Counted from the stretch's first letter, positions 17,836-25,605 are shown. The stretch: 64,000 nucleotides of DNA from Bifidobacterium avesanii (GCF_009299475.1 NZ_WBSN01000008.1:39217-103216), one strand, 5' to 3'. Notes: generated by a model not told the origin, from the letters alone. Made by a program: numbers and translations.

Positions 17836-19170
17836 TCAGTTAGCCTCGTCGATGGCCGCCTGCACTTCCGCGATCATCGCCTTGGCGGCGGCGTCCGCGC
17901 TCTGGTTGCCGAGCGCCACGTCCTGCTGATAGCGGATCATCGTGGTACGGATGCTCGAAGCGCCGTTCGGCGGGATATTCGGGGCCTCGCCAAGGGTCTT
18001 CGAGTACTCCTCGGCGTATTCGAGCACCTTCTTGTTCATGCCGTCGGCACTTGCGGTGAGCTTCTTGAGGATGGAGGAGTTGGCCGGAATGCCGCGTTCG
18101 GTGCCGAAGATCTCGCCGACGCCCTCGTTGTTGATGAGGTAGTCGATGAGGATGGCCGCCTCGGCCGGATGCTCGCTCGTCGAGGAGATGCCCCAGTACA
18201 TGCCGGCGGGCATGTAGGTGTAGGCGTCCTTGGTGTCCGAAGGCAGCGGCTCGATGCTCATGTTCTCGGTGCCGGCGGACTTGGAGTAGCTGTTGACCAT
18301 GGTGGCGGTGGCGAACTTCATGGCCTGGCGGTTCTTGGCGAAGTCGGTGTCGTCGGAGCCGCCGGTGACGTTGTTGTTCTCGATCCAGCGGTTGACGGTG
18401 CCGGAGACGCCGTTGTGCGTCCAGTCGTAGGTGAGCTGGAGGAATTCGGACAGCGTCTTCTCGCTGATGGCGATCTTGCCGTCCTTCCACAGCTGCTCGC
18501 CGTGCTGGCGGGCCCACAGGGACAGGCCGAGCTCGCTGTCGATCGATTCGATGCCGGTCGCCTCGCCGCCGGACTTCTCCCACACCTGCTTGGCGAAGTC
18601 GTTGAATTCGTCCCACGTCCACGTGGAGGTATCCGGCAGGGTGAGGCCGTACTTGTCGAGCACGTCGTGGTTGACGAGGATGGCGTACTGGGACGAGGAG
18701 ATCGGGGCCGCGTACTGCGTGCCGTTGAACTTGCCCATGTCGCGCATCGAGGAGCTCATGCCGTCGAACTTGAGGTAGTCGCCCACCTTGCCCAGATCGT
18801 ACAGCGCGCCCTGCGAGGCGTAGGAGGCGAGGTACTGGGCGTCCATCTGCATCACGTCCGGGGCGTTGTTGCCGGCGATCAGCGTGGCCAACTGGTCCCA
18901 GTAGCCGCTCCAGTCCTTGTACTGAAGCTCCACGTGGATGTTGGGATGGTCCTTTTCGAAGTTCTGGATGGCCTCCTCGGTGAGCTGGACGCGGGTGTTC
19001 GAGCCCCACCAGTCGAGGCTCAGGGTCACGTCCCCGCCCGAGGTCTTCACGCCGCCGGCGGCCGTGTCGCCGTTGCCGCCCGTTCCGGCGCCGCAGCCCG
19101 CGAGCGCGAGCGCCGTCGCCATGGTCGCGGCCAACGCCGCCTTATGCATCCTGCGATTGGTCCTGATCAT
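17836..19170 (-). CDS. Sugar ABC transporter substrate-binding lipoprotein, orphan
   Basis: This 444-residue solute-binding family 1 lipoprotein has lipobox LALAGC, then VTLSLDWWGSNTRVQLTEEA and NNAPDVMQMDAQYLA. AAGGAG precedes ATG 19170. It is followed by GH67 with no permease genes, so it must use permeases from another locus, perhaps those at 9.1-11.0 kb. Glucurono-xylo-oligosaccharides are the probable ligands given the GH67 partner. A strong promoter and a long inverted-repeat operator lie directly upstream. Confidence 0.92.
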   Translation of the reverse strand: MIRTNRRMHKAALAATMATALALAGCGAGTGGNGDTAAGGVKTSGGDVTLSLDWWGSNTRVQLTEEAIQNFEKDHPNIHVELQYKDWSGYWDQLATLIAGNNAPDVMQMDAQYLASYASQGALYDLGKVGDYLKFDGMSSSMRDMGKFNGTQYAAPISSSQYAILVNHDVLDKYGLTLPDTSTWTWDEFNDFAKQVWEKSGGEATGIESIDSELGLSLWARQHGEQLWKDGKIAISEKTLSEFLQLTYDWTHNGVSGTVNRWIENNNVTGGSDDTDFAKNRQAMKFATATMVNSYSKSAGTENMSIEPLPSDTKDAYTYMPAGMYWGISSTSEHPAEAAILIDYLINNEGVGEIFGTERGIPANSSILKKLTASADGMNKKVLEYAEEYSKTLGEAPNIPPNGASSIRTTMIRYQQDVALGNQSADAAAKAMIAEVQAAIDEAN

Positions 19171-19271
19171 CTTCGTTCTCCTTTGAATATGTGCCGCGCG
19201 AAATATGCGCCGCGCGCGCCGACGATCGCGTGGTCCCGTTCGGCCCGCCACGCCACGGCCCCCCGAGATTG

Positions 19272-19302
19272 TTTTACGAAATTTTTTAGTTATTTCGTAA
19301 AA
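19272..19302 (-). promoter_or_regulatory. Inverted-repeat operator downstream of the promoter at 19312-19340
   Basis: TTTTACGAAAT (19272-19282) and ATTTCGTAAAA (19292-19302) form an 11-bp perfect inverted repeat with a 9-bp spacer. The site lies just after the predicted transcription start of the binding protein-GH67 unit, a classic roadblock position for the divergent LacI protein. Confidence 0.75.
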
Positions 19303-19311
19303 GATGGTTTG

Positions 19312-19340
19312 AGTATACGCCCAGCCAACATGCAAGTCAA
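19312..19340 (-). promoter_or_regulatory. Promoter of the binding protein-GH67 unit
   Basis: On the minus strand TTGACT (19340-19335) and TATACT (19317-19312) are separated by 17 bp, close to the sigma-A consensus. Confidence 0.75.
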
Positions 19341-19417
19341 TATGGCAACACACCGATATTTTCAGTGAAAAATGGCCATTCTGCACAACTCCCGGCTTTC
19401 GCACCACGATGTTATTA

Positions 19418-19439
19418 TTTTACGAAAATTCTGCTATGC
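19418..19439 (+). promoter_or_regulatory. Half-operator and -10 element of the second lacI gene
   Basis: TTTTACGAAAA (19418-19428) repeats the half-site of the 19272-19302 operator, and TGCTATGCT (to 19439) looks like an extended -10 box. If so, transcription would start close to the ATG at 19448 and the message may be leaderless; no ribosome-binding site is visible. Confidence 0.55.
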
Positions 19440-19447
19440 TGTTCGCT

Positions 19448-20482
19448 ATGACAGCATCGCAAGCACCGCGCCGAAAGCAGGCCAAACCGCAGCTCTCCCA
19501 ACTGGCCAGAGAGATCGGCGTCTCCGCGGCCACCGTGTCCAAGGTGGTCCACGGACACCCGGATGTCTCGGACAAAACCCGCGAAAAGGTCGAACAGGCA
19601 CTGGAACGCGCCGGATACCGCAGGCCGGCCACCGCGCGCCCGCATTCCGGCTATCTCGAAATCGCGTTCCGCGAGCTGGACGAGCTATGGTCGATGGAAA
19701 TGCTGCGCGGCCTGCAGGCATGCGCGAACGAGCACGGCATGAACGTGTCGATCTCCGAACTGCACACGTTGGGCACCCCCAGCGACGACTGGGTTGAGGG
19801 ACTCATCAAGCGCAATCCGGTCGGCGTGCTGCTGGTCTTCACCGATCTGACTGCCGAGCAGGCCGCCAAGCTCGCCCGCCGGCACATCCCCCACGCGGTC
19901 AGCGACCCTCGCGGAAACGCCCTGCCCGGCAGCGCGATCCTGCGCTCCGACAGCTGGAACGGCGGCGTCACCGCCACCCGCCACCTCATCGCCCTCGGCC
20001 ATACCCGCATCGCCTGCATCTCCGGCAATCGCATCGCCGCCGGCGCCCGCGCCCGCGAAGACGGCTACCGCTTCGCCCTGGACGAGGCCGGCATCCCCTT
20101 CGACCCAGACCTGTGCCTGCCCGGCGAATTCACGTCGAAAACCGGCTACGAGCAGGCGCTCAAGCTGCTGCGTCTGCCAAACCGCCCCACCGCCATCTTC
20201 ACCGGCAACGATCTGCAAGCCCTCGGCGCCTACAAAGCGGCCCGCGAATGCGGGCTGCGCATCCCCGAGGACCTCTCCATCGTGGGCTTCGACGACATCC
20301 CCACCGCGGCCATGATGGCCCCGGCGCTCACCACCATCCGCAACCCCATCGCGCAGCTCGCTCACAAGGCCGGCGAACTGCTCATCGCCATGCAGCAGGG
20401 CCAGCCCGTGCCGCACGAGACAGTCTTCCCCACCTCACTGGTGGTCCGCGAAAGCACCACCGCGCCACCCACACAAGCGTGA
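19448..20482 (+). CDS. LacI-family repressor of the alpha-glucuronidase unit
   Basis: This 344-residue protein has an HTH near residues 16-40 (LSQLAREIGVSAATVSKVVHG) and a sugar-binding domain ending TSLVVREST. It is divergent from the binding protein-GH67 unit. Start choice is uncertain: ATGs at 19436 and 19448 both lack a Shine-Dalgarno sequence, which fits a leaderless transcript. Its gene overlaps the promoter region of the following DeoR gene. The effector is probably a glucuronic-acid-containing xylo-oligosaccharide. Confidence 0.92.
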   Translation: MTASQAPRRKQAKPQLSQLAREIGVSAATVSKVVHGHPDVSDKTREKVEQALERAGYRRPATARPHSGYLEIAFRELDELWSMEMLRGLQACANEHGMNVSISELHTLGTPSDDWVEGLIKRNPVGVLLVFTDLTAEQAAKLARRHIPHAVSDPRGNALPGSAILRSDSWNGGVTATRHLIALGHTRIACISGNRIAAGARAREDGYRFALDEAGIPFDPDLCLPGEFTSKTGYEQALKLLRLPNRPTAIFTGNDLQALGAYKAARECGLRIPEDLSIVGFDDIPTAAMMAPALTTIRNPIAQLAHKAGELLIAMQQGQPVPHETVFPTSLVVRESTTAPPTQA

Positions 20483-20490
20483 ATCCGTGT
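20479..20490 (+). promoter_or_regulatory. GTGAATCCGTGT element at the deoR promoter
   Basis: The 12-mer overlaps the lacI stop codon and lies 15 bp before the DeoR-family gene. The same 12 bases occur on the minus strand at 24283-24294, upstream of the KDPG aldolase gene. GTGAAAC follows in both places. It is a candidate site for the DeoR protein. Confidence 0.6.
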
Positions 20491-20504
20491 GAAACCGGGT
20501 TAGA

Positions 20505-21368
20505 ATGGCTCCCATGGCAGCAGAGACTTCCCCCGCAAATCCCAGCAATCCCGGCAACCCCAGCAGCACCGGCAACGGCACGGCGCAGCTCATCCCGGCG
20601 CAGCGCCAGCAGATCATTCTGGAGCAGCTGCGGGCGTCCGGGGTGGCGACCATCAAGACGCTGGTGGCGCAGTTCGGAGTCTCGCACATGACCATCCGCC
20701 GCGACATCGCGGCCCTCGAACAGGCCGGTCAGGTGATCTCGGTGCCGGGCGGCGTGCAGCTCGCCTCGCTGCCGGTCAAGACGCCGCCGCGACAGCGCGA
20801 GGAGCGCGCCAAGCTGGAGATGCCGCGCAAGCAGAGCATCGCCAGACTCGCGGACGGACTCATCCACGACAACATGACCATCATCGCGGACGCGGGCACC
20901 ACCTGCCAGGCGCTGGCGCCCTACCTTGGGCAGCGCCGCAACGTCACGGTCATCACCAATGACTTCTACACCGCCGAGGGCCTGTTCGCCTACCCCGGCG
21001 TGCACATCATCCACACGGGCGGCGAGGTGGACCCGGAGAGCTACTCCACCATGGGACTGCTGGCCACCACGATCCTCAACACCATCAACGCCGACGTGTA
21101 CTTCATGAGCACCGGCGCGTGGAGCGTCGACTGCGGCGTCACCACGACCAGCGTGGACAAGGTGGAGTTCAAGAAGGCCGCCATGCGCTGCGCGGACGCG
21201 ACGTTCCTGCTGGCTGACAGCACCAAGTACGGCGTGCGCGAGACCTACCGCGTGGTGGGGCTCGACGAGCTGGACGGCATCGTCACGGACGAGGAGCTCA
21301 CACGGGAGGCCCGCCAGCGCATCGAGGAGAACATGGGCGTCGACCTGCGTTTGGCCCCGCTGGACTGA
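20505..21368 (+). CDS. DeoR/GlpR-family transcriptional regulator
   Basis: This 287-residue protein has an N-terminal winged HTH (RQQIILEQLRASGVATIKTL and SHMTIRRDIAALEQAGQV, near 27-75) followed by the DeoR C-terminal sugar-phosphate sensor domain (TIIADAGTTCQALAPYL, VITNDFYTAEGL). A Pro/Asn/Ser-rich tail of about 25 residues precedes the HTH. Such proteins usually repress sugar or sugar-acid catabolism and respond to a phosphorylated intermediate. It is convergent with the kinase-MFS genes and shares a promoter 12-mer with the KDPG aldolase gene, so the sugar-acid module is its likely target. Confidence 0.9.
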   Translation: MAPMAAETSPANPSNPGNPSSTGNGTAQLIPAQRQQIILEQLRASGVATIKTLVAQFGVSHMTIRRDIAALEQAGQVISVPGGVQLASLPVKTPPRQREERAKLEMPRKQSIARLADGLIHDNMTIIADAGTTCQALAPYLGQRRNVTVITNDFYTAEGLFAYPGVHIIHTGGEVDPESYSTMGLLATTILNTINADVYFMSTGAWSVDCGVTTTSVDKVEFKKAAMRCADATFLLADSTKYGVRETYRVVGLDELDGIVTDEELTREARQRIEENMGVDLRLAPLD

Positions 21369-21428
21369 GGCGGATCCGGGCCATCGAGCCTATCCGGCTG
21401 TTGGAGCCCACCGGACCCATACGCCAAA

Positions 21429-21480
21429 AGGGGCGGTTGCCCGACCGCATAGCCATCCATGCGATCGGGCAACCGCCCCT
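21429..21480 (-). terminator. Long terminator hairpin between deoR and the kinase gene
   Basis: AGGGGCGGTTGCCCGA (21429-21444) and its complement ending at 21480 form a stem of about 21 bp with one mismatch and an 8-nt loop. Read on the minus strand the stem is followed by TTTT, so it terminates the leftward MFS-kinase transcript. It may also stop the rightward deoR transcript. Confidence 0.8.
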
Positions 21481-21499
21481 CAGTCAATAGTCAATACCT

Positions 21500-22078
21500 T
21501 CAGCCGAGCTGCGCAAGCACCTCGTCGGCCACGGATTCGCCGCTCTCCGTGTCGGCGTTGTTGTCGACCGTCACGTGCTTCGCGCCGACCCACGCGCAGG
21601 TCGCGCCGGAGGCCTTGGCCCAGAACTCGTCCCAGTGCTCGAGCTTCCACGCGTCGCGGCTCAGGCCACGGGCGATCAGGCGGGTGCGCACGGTCTCGCC
21701 GTCCACCTTCACATGCACCACCACGGGCTCGGCGTCCTCGGGCCAGCTGAATTCCGCGCGGACGTTCTCCACGAACGCGTCGTCCGCGAAGTAGGCGCCG
21801 AACGGGGCGTCGAAGATGACCGGCGTGCCGAGGGCGAGGTTGTCCGCGCCGATGCCGAGCAGCGTGCGGTACTCCATCGGCATGAGGTCATCGCGGTAGT
21901 AGTCGTTGCCGTCGCGCTCGGAGGCGTCGTAGCCGCGGGACTCGAGCAGCATGCCGGTGAACCCGTTGCACACCACGTCCTTGTCGAGGTACAGGCCGCC
22001 GACGCGCTTGGCCAGCTCTTTGGCCACGCGGGACTTACCGGAGCCCGCGGGACCGATCACGAAGAACGCCCGGGTCAT
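21500..22078 (-). CDS. P-loop small-molecule kinase (gluconokinase/AAA_33-like)
   Basis: This 192-residue protein starts MTRAFFVIGPAGSGKS, a Walker A loop at residues 9-16, and has the compact size of gluconate- or shikimate-kinase-like P-loop kinases. The arginine-containing lid segment RTRLIARGLSRDAWK is visible. Its ATG overlaps the MFS stop codon by one base, so translation is coupled. With a sugar-acid transporter and KDPG aldolase nearby, phosphorylation of a sugar acid such as gluconate or 2-keto-3-deoxygluconate is the simplest guess. KDG kinases are normally of the ribokinase fold, so gluconate fits the fold better. Substrate not proven. Confidence 0.8.
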   Translation of the reverse strand: MTRAFFVIGPAGSGKSRVAKELAKRVGGLYLDKDVVCNGFTGMLLESRGYDASERDGNDYYRDDLMPMEYRTLLGIGADNLALGTPVIFDAPFGAYFADDAFVENVRAEFSWPEDAEPVVVHVKVDGETVRTRLIARGLSRDAWKLEHWDEFWAKASGATCAWVGAKHVTVDNNADTESGESVADEVLAQLG

Positions 22079-23445
22079 CACGCGGCCGCCTTCACGGACT
22101 GGGTCTTCGCGGAACGGTCCTTGACGAAGAACAGGTAGGACGCGGCGCCCACGAGCAGCAGCACGCCGGCCACCACGAAGGCGAGGGTGAAGTTGTGACC
22201 GGTGGAGTCGAGGATGTAGCCGGTGAGCATCGGGGCCATGGCGGCGCCCATGAAGCCGCCGAAGTTCTGGATGGCGCCGAGGGAGGAGACCTGGTCGGGC
22301 GCGGCCACGTCGGACGCGAGGGTCCACATGCAGCCGATCGGGACCTGGGAGGCGAAGTAGCCGATGCACAGCAGCACCATGGACAGCGCGGTGTTGTCCA
22401 CGTAGCCGACCGGGAGCACGGCGATCGCGGCGAGGAAGGCGCCGCCGACGATCGGGACCTTGCGGGCCACGATGGTGGAACGGCCGGCCTCAAGCAGCTT
22501 GCCGGACAGCCAGCCGCCGGTGAGGACGCCCACGATGCCGCACAGGTACGGCAGGGCGGCGAGCCAGCCGGAGGTCATCAGGTCGAAGCCGCGGGCGGTC
22601 TGCAGGTAGGTGGGCAGCCAGGTGAGGAAGACCCACACGGTGTAGAAGATGCCGAAGGCGCCGATGATCATGAAGTAGGTGTTGGCCTGCTTGAACAGGG
22701 ACAGCCAGCCGTTGCCGGACTTCTTCTTGCCGTTCTCGCCGGCCTTGTTGGCCTCGGCGTTCATCTCGGCGGCGAGCTTGGCCCACTCCTCGCCCTTGAT
22801 GGCGGCGGTTTCCTGAATGGTGGGGTTGCGGTAGCAGATCACCCAGATGAGGGTGACGAGCAGGCCGATGCCGCCCACGATGAGGAACATGCCGCGCCAG
22901 CCGGTGGCGATGAGCAGCATGGTCAGGACCGGCGGGGCGATGGCGTTGGCGATCTGCGAACCGGTGTTCACGATGGAGACGGGCAGGGCCTTCTCCTTCT
23001 CGTCGAACCAGTTGTCGCACACCTTGAGGCCGGCGGTGAAGAACGGGGACTCGGTCACGCCCAGCAGCACGCGGAACGCGTAGAAGGCGCCGTAGCTGCT
23101 CGCGGTGGCGGACAGCAGGGAGACGATGGACCACAGCGTGGCGGCCCAGGAGTAGACGCGCTTCGGGCCGAGCTTGTCCACCAGGTAGCCGGCGGGCAGG
23201 TTCGCGATGGCGTACGGCCAGGAGAACGCCGCGAGGATCAGGCCCATCTGCGTGGAGCTCAGGCCGAACTCGTGGGCGATGGTGGTGTTCGCGATGCTCA
23301 GGTTGCTGCGGTCGAGATAGTTGACGACGCCGCCGATGACCAGCAGGGCGACGAAGAACCAGCGCAGGCGCTTGCTCTTGGCGACCTCGCCGGCCGACAG
23401 GCTCTTCGCCTGCGGCTGCGCGGTGGAGGACACGGTTTCACTCAT
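22078..23445 (-). CDS. MFS transporter, anion:cation symporter family (sugar-acid type)
   Basis: This 455-residue protein with 12 spans has the ACS signature region NYLDRSNLSIANTTIAHEFG after the first helix and WPYAIANLPAGYLVDKLGPK. These resemble hexuronate, galactonate and glucarate transporters. I chose ATG 23445 because GAGGTG is well spaced before it; ATG 23457 would place that site inside the gene. It is followed immediately by the kinase gene and preceded by the KDPG aldolase gene about 145 bp upstream. It probably brings a sugar acid into the cell with protons. Confidence 0.9.
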   Translation of the reverse strand: MSETVSSTAQPQAKSLSAGEVAKSKRLRWFFVALLVIGGVVNYLDRSNLSIANTTIAHEFGLSSTQMGLILAAFSWPYAIANLPAGYLVDKLGPKRVYSWAATLWSIVSLLSATASSYGAFYAFRVLLGVTESPFFTAGLKVCDNWFDEKEKALPVSIVNTGSQIANAIAPPVLTMLLIATGWRGMFLIVGGIGLLVTLIWVICYRNPTIQETAAIKGEEWAKLAAEMNAEANKAGENGKKKSGNGWLSLFKQANTYFMIIGAFGIFYTVWVFLTWLPTYLQTARGFDLMTSGWLAALPYLCGIVGVLTGGWLSGKLLEAGRSTIVARKVPIVGGAFLAAIAVLPVGYVDNTALSMVLLCIGYFASQVPIGCMWTLASDVAAPDQVSSLGAIQNFGGFMGAAMAPMLTGYILDSTGHNFTLAFVVAGVLLLVGAASYLFFVKDRSAKTQSVKAAA

Positions 23446-23590
23446 GATGCACCTCATCGTGTAGTGGGTATGGGAATGATTGACGGGAAGTCCCCGGCGG
23501 GCGCAGGGTGGGCGTCCGCCGGGGGATTTAGGGGTTATCGGAAGGAGAAGATTGGTCCGACCGGCTCGGCGCTTCGACGCGCCGGGACGC

Positions 23591-24247
23591 TCAGTGCTTG
23601 GCGGCTCGGGCCTCGCGCACGGCCTCCAGCATGGTGCGGGCGGCCTCGGTCACGTGGGCGTAGTCGCCGTCGGCCTTGGCGGCCTTGGTGATGTAGCTGC
23701 CGACGCCGAGCACCAGCGAGCCGGCGTTGATCCACTCGGCGGCGTTCTCGGCGGTCACGCCGCCGGACGGCATGAGCGGGGCCCAGGCCAGCGGGGCGGA
23801 CACGCTCTTGACGTAGGCGCGGCCGGTGACCTCGGTCGGGAACAGCTTGACGATGTCGGCGCCGGCTTCGAGGGTGTCGACGATCTCCGTCGGCGTCATG
23901 GCGCCGGTGATGGAGACGACCTGGTAACGGTTGGCGGTGCGGATCATCTCCGGGTTGAGGTTCGGGCTGATCAGCATGCGCGCGCCGCACTCGATGGCCT
24001 TGAAGGCGGCGGCCGGGTCCAGCACGGTGCCGGCGCCGACGACGACGTCCGGGTACTTGGAGGACAGCTCGCGGATGATGTCGAAGGCGCCCGGCGTGGA
24101 CAGGGTCACCTCGAGGGCCTTGATGCCGCCGGCGATGGCGGCCTCGCAGACGTTCATGGCCTCGTCGCGGTCGTTCAGACGGACGATGACAAGAACTCCG
24201 GTATCAACGACAGCGTCAAGCGCTGAGATCTTGTAGTTGTTAAGCAT
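23591..24247 (-). CDS. 2-dehydro-3-deoxy-phosphogluconate (KDPG) aldolase family
   Basis: This 218-residue class I aldolase has the Schiff-base lysine K134 in DIVKLFP and the catalytic glutamate E46 in ALEVTLSTPGA. The phosphate-binding loops GAGTV and MPSGGV are present. It splits KDPG (or the galactose epimer) into pyruvate and glyceraldehyde-3-phosphate. Bifidobacteria ferment hexoses by the fructose-6-phosphate shunt, so this enzyme points to a side route for sugar acids. No dehydratase (edd or uxuA type) is in the window. The shared 12-mer upstream ties it to the DeoR regulator. Confidence 0.92.
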   Translation of the reverse strand: MLNNYKISALDAVVDTGVLVIVRLNDRDEAMNVCEAAIAGGIKALEVTLSTPGAFDIIRELSSKYPDVVVGAGTVLDPAAAFKAIECGARMLISPNLNPEMIRTANRYQVVSITGAMTPTEIVDTLEAGADIVKLFPTEVTGRAYVKSVSAPLAWAPLMPSGGVTAENAAEWINAGSLVLGVGSYITKAAKADGDYAHVTEAARTMLEAVREARAAKH

Positions 24248-24609
24248 GACTCACATGCTATCCCACAGTTTCACAGCAAGCAACACGGATTCACACTACG
24301 GCGTTTCCATTGCAATTTCAACGGTTTTATAGTGTTTTCATTGGGACAATTCCGGGAAATTTGTTCACATGGAATCACAAATCTCAAATTTGGCTCATGG
24401 AATCACATCCATGTGACCCTGCACGGACCGGCGGGCGACAGGAGCGGCGCGCTGGCATGCGCCCGGCATGCGTTCGGCTGGCATGCGCGTATGGCACATG
24501 GGTGCGGCGCGCGCGACGACGAGATCGGCATCGCCACCAGCGTCAACACAACGTCAACAGCGTCAACAGCGGCGCCACGCTTGGCAAAGGGCTGTATTTC
24601 GGCCAAGAC
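24248..24609. other. Non-coding stretch upstream of the aldolase gene
   Basis: No credible gene. It holds the leftward aldolase promoter region. It also has small repeats: three GGCATGCG words between about 24454 and 24487, and three GTCAACA words between about 24542 and 24570. Their meaning is unknown. Confidence 0.4.
24283..24294 (-). promoter_or_regulatory. GTGAATCCGTGT element upstream of KDPG aldolase
   Basis: On the minus strand this 12-mer is identical to the one before the deoR gene (20479-20490) and lies 36 bp from the aldolase ATG. Related TGTGATTCCATG copies lie further upstream near 24368-24380 and 24398-24410, which could be auxiliary sites. Confidence 0.6.
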
Positions 24610-25019
24610 CGCCCGTCCCGGCGCCCGTTCACCCGTCTTCTCTTCACGCCGGCCCGCGCCCACGCACGTCAAGCCGAACGAACCCGGTGCGATACAGCCA
24701 CGTCCGACGTCGCCCCGCACTCAATCCGCTCAATTTACCGTCCATCTCGATCAGATTGAGCGAATCCAGTGCGTGACGACGCAAAATCGCCCCTCCCCGC
24801 ACTCATCCTGCTCAATCTTCAAACCAACCTGGTCAGATTGAGCGAATCCAGTGCGATACAGCCCCGTCAGGCATCGCGCCACACTGGATTCGCTCAATCC
24901 ATGAACCAATCAGACCAAAATGAGCGAATCCAGTGCGTGACCATGTGAAATCATCCAGTTACGCATCCGATTCGCTCAATCCTTGACTTCCGACAACAGG
25001 ATTGAGCGAATCCAGTGTG
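24610..25019 (+). repeat. Five-unit tandem array, exact 82-bp period, each unit ending in a conserved inverted-repeat arm
   Basis: The arm GATTGAGCGAATCCAGTGCG ends at 24773, 24855, 24937 and (as GTGTG) 25019, and a weaker copy (13 of 16 bases) ends at 24691. These are exactly 82 bp apart. In four units a complementary left arm precedes it (24717-24734, 24799-24816, 24882-24898, 24961-24980), leaving loops of about 20 nt. In the first two units the outer GCACT/AGTGC and inner GCTCAAT/ATTGAGC helices are kept around an internal loop. In the third the whole 17-bp stem is complementary. Loops and 23-25 nt spacers vary. No open frame crosses it. It is not CRISPR-like in size and no cas genes are near. 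Confidence 0.85.
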
Positions 25020-25091
25020 CGGCAGCGCAAAACCAACCCGTCCACCGATAGCGCACGCCACCGCGAGAGCAGATTGAGCAGCCATTTCATA

Positions 25092-25290
25092 GTGGTTCGC
25101 ACATGGCTCGACCATCCGGGGGCTGCGGTCCAACGCATGGGACCGGCTCATGCCGTTTCTTGGCTACGACGTGGAGATCAGGCGGGCGATCCGCTCGACG
25201 AACGCGATTCGCACGTCTCAGCGCGAGGCTCCGCCGCGGCTCCCGTCAGAGCTCGCGACCACTTCCCCGCCGGGAAAATAACACCCCGAC
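25092..25290 (+). pseudogene. Decayed IS256-family (Mutator) transposase, C-terminal fragment
   Basis: A frame around 25092-25210 reads IRGLRSNAWDRLMPFLGYD then VEIRRAIRSTNAI, which matches the PFL...EIRR.I.STNAIE region of IS256 transposases. After STNAI the match jumps frame: LSARLRRG in one frame and PVRARDHFPAG in another correspond to the following NARxRRAVRARGHFP motif. At least two frameshifts and no N-terminal part mean it cannot be functional. The IS-end-like repeats at 25451-25557 are probably its terminus. Confidence 0.8.
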
Positions 25291-25450
25291 GCGCCTACTC
25301 CCGTAAGGCCAAACCCCGGTTATAAACACCACAAAAGTTCCCATAGACCACCGGCGGGGGGCAAGAGCAGGGACGACGGGGCCGCACGGCGGAAGCCCGC
25401 GTTGAACGCATTCGCCGTCACCGCCGCCGACCGCCGGCCGGACAACAGGA

Positions 25451-25557
25451 ACTGACAAATGAAAAACCGCCAGTTACACACTTAATGAGACAGTCCCCGC
25501 CGGCCGGGCGACTGACAGATGAAAACCGCCAGTTGCGCACTTGCCGAGACAGTCCCC
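25451..25557. repeat. Two direct copies of an IS-end-like sequence
   Basis: Copies at 25451-25498 and 25511-25557 share ACTGACARATGAAAA-CCGCCAGTT, then a CACTT core, ending GAGACAGTCCCC. Read from the other side, GGGGACTGTCTC is the sort of terminus found on IS256-like elements. They follow the transposase remnant, so one is likely its terminal inverted repeat and the second a relic of another insertion or a duplication. Confidence 0.65.
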
Positions 25558-25569
25558 AGAAAAGCACCC

Positions 25570-25605
25570 ACAAAAAGAAGAACCCGGCGGGGGAAGCCGC
25601 CGGGT
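25570..25605 (-). terminator. Leftward intrinsic terminator
   Basis: ACCCGGCGG (25582-25590) pairs with CCGCCGGGT (25597-25605). On the minus strand the stem is followed by TCTTCTTTTTG. It would end transcripts coming from the MFS gene at 25924-27108, about 320 bp downstream of that stop codon. Confidence 0.75.

Noticed and set aside
24310..24841. Open frames of 149 and 169 codons in the gene-free region
   Set aside because: They lack ribosome sites, run through the 82-bp repeats and have no family motif.
24610..25019. CRISPR array
   Set aside because: The period is 82 bp, the constant part is about 20 bp and each unit contains its own inverted arm; no cas genes are in the window.
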